Part shown: one piece after another, positions 63,920 through 64,000 of the stretch | How the letters are laid out: each line of letters begins with the position of its first letter | Position numbering within the stretch: position 1 is the first letter of the stretch | From: Gorsachius magnificus | Lineage: Eukaryota; Chordata; Aves; Pelecaniformes; Ardeidae | Reading direction: 5' to 3' | Length of the DNA: 64,000 nt | NCBI GenBank assembly: GCA_034008185.1 | Contig: CM067087.1 | Span: 41,434,590-41,498,589, forward strand | Made by a program: the position numbers and the translations under genes | Notes under the pieces: generated by a model | Told to the model about the DNA's origin: nothing | Database searches by the model: none | What the model saw: only the letters and a program-made list of their open reading frames with translations

Positions 63920-64000
63920 TCAAGGGCTTCACGATAATGACAGAGTTGATTGGAATATGCTAAATTGAATTTATAGCTGCTCTTGCTGTTTAGCTATTAA
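63920..64000 (+). mobile_element. Start of the internal region of the endogenous retrovirus
   Basis: Leader sequence downstream of the primer-binding site, cut by the window end. No coding sequence is visible in these 81 bases. Confidence 0.5.

Noticed and set aside
63363..63937. Several 70-90 codon frames at the right end.
   Set aside because: They lie within the LTR, which is non-coding.

Overview
The window reads as avian nuclear DNA. It carries CR1 LINE fragments ending in the ATTCTATG-type repeat, an LTR of the widespread bird class with TGTCRTGGTTTAACCCC-like termini, short introns with GT-AG borders, and one gene whose translated exons match vertebrate MFSD1. I cannot name the species. 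No prokaryotic, plasmid or CRISPR feature is present.

Bases 1-11,450 hold the 3' half of MFSD1 on the plus strand. Nine coding exons (712-823, 1790-1846, 2509-2665, 3902-3999, 4327-4439, 4943-4990, 6065-6125, 9607-9721, 9985-10044) join in phase into about 272 residues plus stop. They cover the last six membrane segments of this lysosomal major facilitator protein and a charged cytosolic tail. The 5' exons lie before the window. The tail region offers three alternative C-termini: the full splice chain, read-through of the 6125 donor into an immediate stop, and a candidate alternative last exon at 8623. Two CR1 fragments sit in the introns.

Bases 11,450-17,000 are mostly non-coding. They hold a 397-bp solo LTR flanked by a perfect 6-bp target duplication (13,113-13,521) and a minus-strand pseudogene of a P2Y-type nucleotide receptor (16,968 to about 16,060). 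The pseudogene is recognisable from TM1 to TM7 but broken by four in-frame stops and several frameshifts.

From 17,000 to 63,300 I recognise no gene. By gene order known from other vertebrates (MFSD1 then IQCJ-SCHIP1) this is probably the intergenic interval, and I found no IQCJ exon in it. It contains three CR1 fragments, simple repeats, two good hairpins, and AT-rich patches that are unusually rich in CpG or TAAT cores (24.5-25.1, 26.4-26.9, 27.5-27.9, 57.5-57.9, 59.1-59.3 kb). These patches are candidate conserved enhancers, which only a genome alignment can confirm.

Bases 63,304-64,000 hold a complete plus-strand LTR of about 590 bp. It is followed by a primer-binding site resembling the complement of tRNA-Lys, so it is the 5' LTR of a class II (ERVK-like) endogenous retrovirus whose body lies beyond the window. 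I found no convincing new biological system. The most informative items are the MFSD1 C-terminal alternatives, the dead P2Y receptor and the CpG-retaining patches.
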